Below are positions 14,995 through 15,692 of a stretch of 15,692 nucleotides of DNA, in pieces. The translations under genes and the position numbers were made by a program. Source of the DNA: CAIMZW01 sp037130455. GTDB taxonomy: Bacteria; Actinomycetota; Actinomycetes; Nanopelagicales; Nanopelagicaceae. The stretch is from positions 1 to 15,692 of the forward strand of contig JBAXSZ010000039.1 of NCBI GenBank assembly GCA_037130455.1, given 5' to 3'. The notes beneath the pieces are model-generated. The model saw only the letters and a list, made by a program, of their open reading frames with translations. It had not been told where the DNA came from and made no database searches. Position 1 is the stretch's first letter, and the number at the start of each line of letters is the position of its first letter.

Positions 14995-15692
14995 ATGAGC
15001 ACAAATCCGAATATTGAACAATTAGCAAAAATGCGTGAAGGCCGCGGATTTATCGCGGCGCTCGATCAGAGTGGTGGAAGTACGCCTAAAGCGCTGCGGC
15101 TTTATGGAATACCTGAGGATAGCTACCTCGGAGATGAGCAGATGTTCGACCTCGTTCATCAGATGAGGTCCCGAATTATCACCAGCCCAGTCTTTTCCGG
15201 GGATCGAATTCTTGGGGTCATTCTTTTTGATATGACTATGGAGCGGATGATCGAAGGAATGGGCACGGCAGAATATTTATGGGAGCGCAAGGGGATTGTG
15301 CCCTTCTTGAAAGTTGATATTGGCCTTCAGGAGAAATCCAACGGCGTTCAATTGATGAAACCGATTGCGGATTTAAGTGACAAATTGAGCCGGGCGGTTA
15401 ACCATGGAGTTTTCGGCACAAAAATGCGTTCGATTATTGCCGAAGCAGATTCTGTTGGCGTTTCTCAAGTAGTGAATCAGCAATTCGAGTTTGGTGATCA
15501 GATTATAGGAAGCGGTCTAGTTCCTATTATTGAGCCGGAAGTTGATATAAAGAGCGCATCAAAATCTGAGTCAGAGATTCTCTTGAAGAAGGTTCTGCTT
15601 GATCAATTGAATTCACTACCTGAATCTAAAAATATTCTTCTTAAATTGACGCTTCCCGACATCCCAAATTTCTATCGAGAACTCGTCGACCA
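14995..15692 (+). CDS. fda: Fructose-bisphosphate aldolase class I, partial (3' end outside window)
   Basis: Glycolytic/gluconeogenic enzyme cleaving fructose-1,6-bisphosphate through a Schiff base, with no metal needed. The ATG at 14995 opens a frame of 232 codons running off the window. The bacterial class I signature is clear: ALDQSGGSTPKAL (22-34), the FDMTMERMIEG block (78-88), FLKVDIGLQ (104-112), IIEPEVDI (178-185) with the acid/base glutamate E180, and LLKLTLP (215-221), where K217 matches the Schiff-base lysine. No clear Shine-Dalgarno is seen, and the 9-bp gap after glbO suggests coupling or read-through. Many actinobacteria rely on the metal-dependent class II enzyme (Fba); whether one also exists here cannot be seen. 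Confidence 0.92.
   Translation, partial: MSTNPNIEQLAKMREGRGFIAALDQSGGSTPKALRLYGIPEDSYLGDEQMFDLVHQMRSRIITSPVFSGDRILGVILFDMTMERMIEGMGTAEYLWERKGIVPFLKVDIGLQEKSNGVQLMKPIADLSDKLSRAVNHGVFGTKMRSIIAEADSVGVSQVVNQQFEFGDQIIGSGLVPIIEPEVDIKSASKSESEILLKKVLLDQLNSLPESKNILLKLTLPDIPNFYRELVD

Noticed and set aside
1..15692. Mobile elements, prophage, CRISPR, toxin-antitoxin or biosynthetic cluster
   Set aside because: No transposase, integrase, regularly spaced repeats, paired small toxin/antitoxin genes or synthase modules were seen. The tRNA genes show no flanking duplicated ends suggestive of integration.

Overview
This looks like chromosomal housekeeping DNA from a small-genome actinobacterium of moderate GC (by eye just under 50%), most plausibly a freshwater Nanopelagicales/acI-type lineage. 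The lineage is inference. It rests on actinobacterial family variants (Orn, PstC/A/B, EttA, group II truncated globin, GH13 alpha-glucosidase), on PHO boxes built from 11-bp GTTCACC-like repeats as in Streptomyces and Mycobacterium PhoP targets, on start codons lying 6 nt downstream of -10-like hexamers (leaderless style), and on very tight packing. No stretch over 300 bases lacks a gene. The longest gaps are the 154-bp pstB-pstS intergenic region, which holds a PHO box, and the 169 bp around tRNA-Arg. No insertion sequence, phage gene, CRISPR array or plasmid function was seen.

Layout: (1) bases 1-1711, minus strand: partial tRNA-Lys(CTT), PII signal protein glnB, inorganic pyrophosphatase ppa, tRNA-His(GTG) and oligoribonuclease orn. 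(2) Bases 1770-6126, plus strand: a phosphate-starvation locus in the order pstC-pstA-pstB-pstS. It has one PHO box before pstC and a second before pstS, and ends in a strong, probably bidirectional, terminator. (3) Bases 6136-9528, minus strand: a DEDDh exonuclease overlapping a cNMP-like/CBS/DUF294 nucleotidyltransferase, a short-chain dehydrogenase and tRNA-Arg(TCT). (4) Bases 9572 to the end, plus strand: a tightly packed run of ettA, a hotdog thioesterase, a GH13 alpha-glucosidase, an MFS transporter, truncated hemoglobin glbO and a class I fructose-bisphosphate aldolase cut by the window edge.

How the genes fit together: the pst genes encode a complete high-affinity phosphate importer under apparent PhoP control, with the binding protein on its own promoter. 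Pyrophosphatase and oligoribonuclease recycle PPi and short RNAs, and PII is the nitrogen/carbon sensor. The last run couples carbohydrate breakdown and glycolysis with a translation factor and an oxygen-binding globin. Its ettA/thioesterase/aglA/glbO content recalls the Mycobacterium tuberculosis Rv2477c-Rv2470 neighbourhood, from memory.

Nothing here is clearly a new system. The least understood part is the overlapping DUF294-nucleotidyltransferase/exonuclease pair, with a degenerate cNMP pocket and a D-to-E change in exonuclease motif II. Other points worth checking are a PstS with no lipobox, the pstCAB-S order with two PHO boxes, and the globin inside a sugar-metabolism run.
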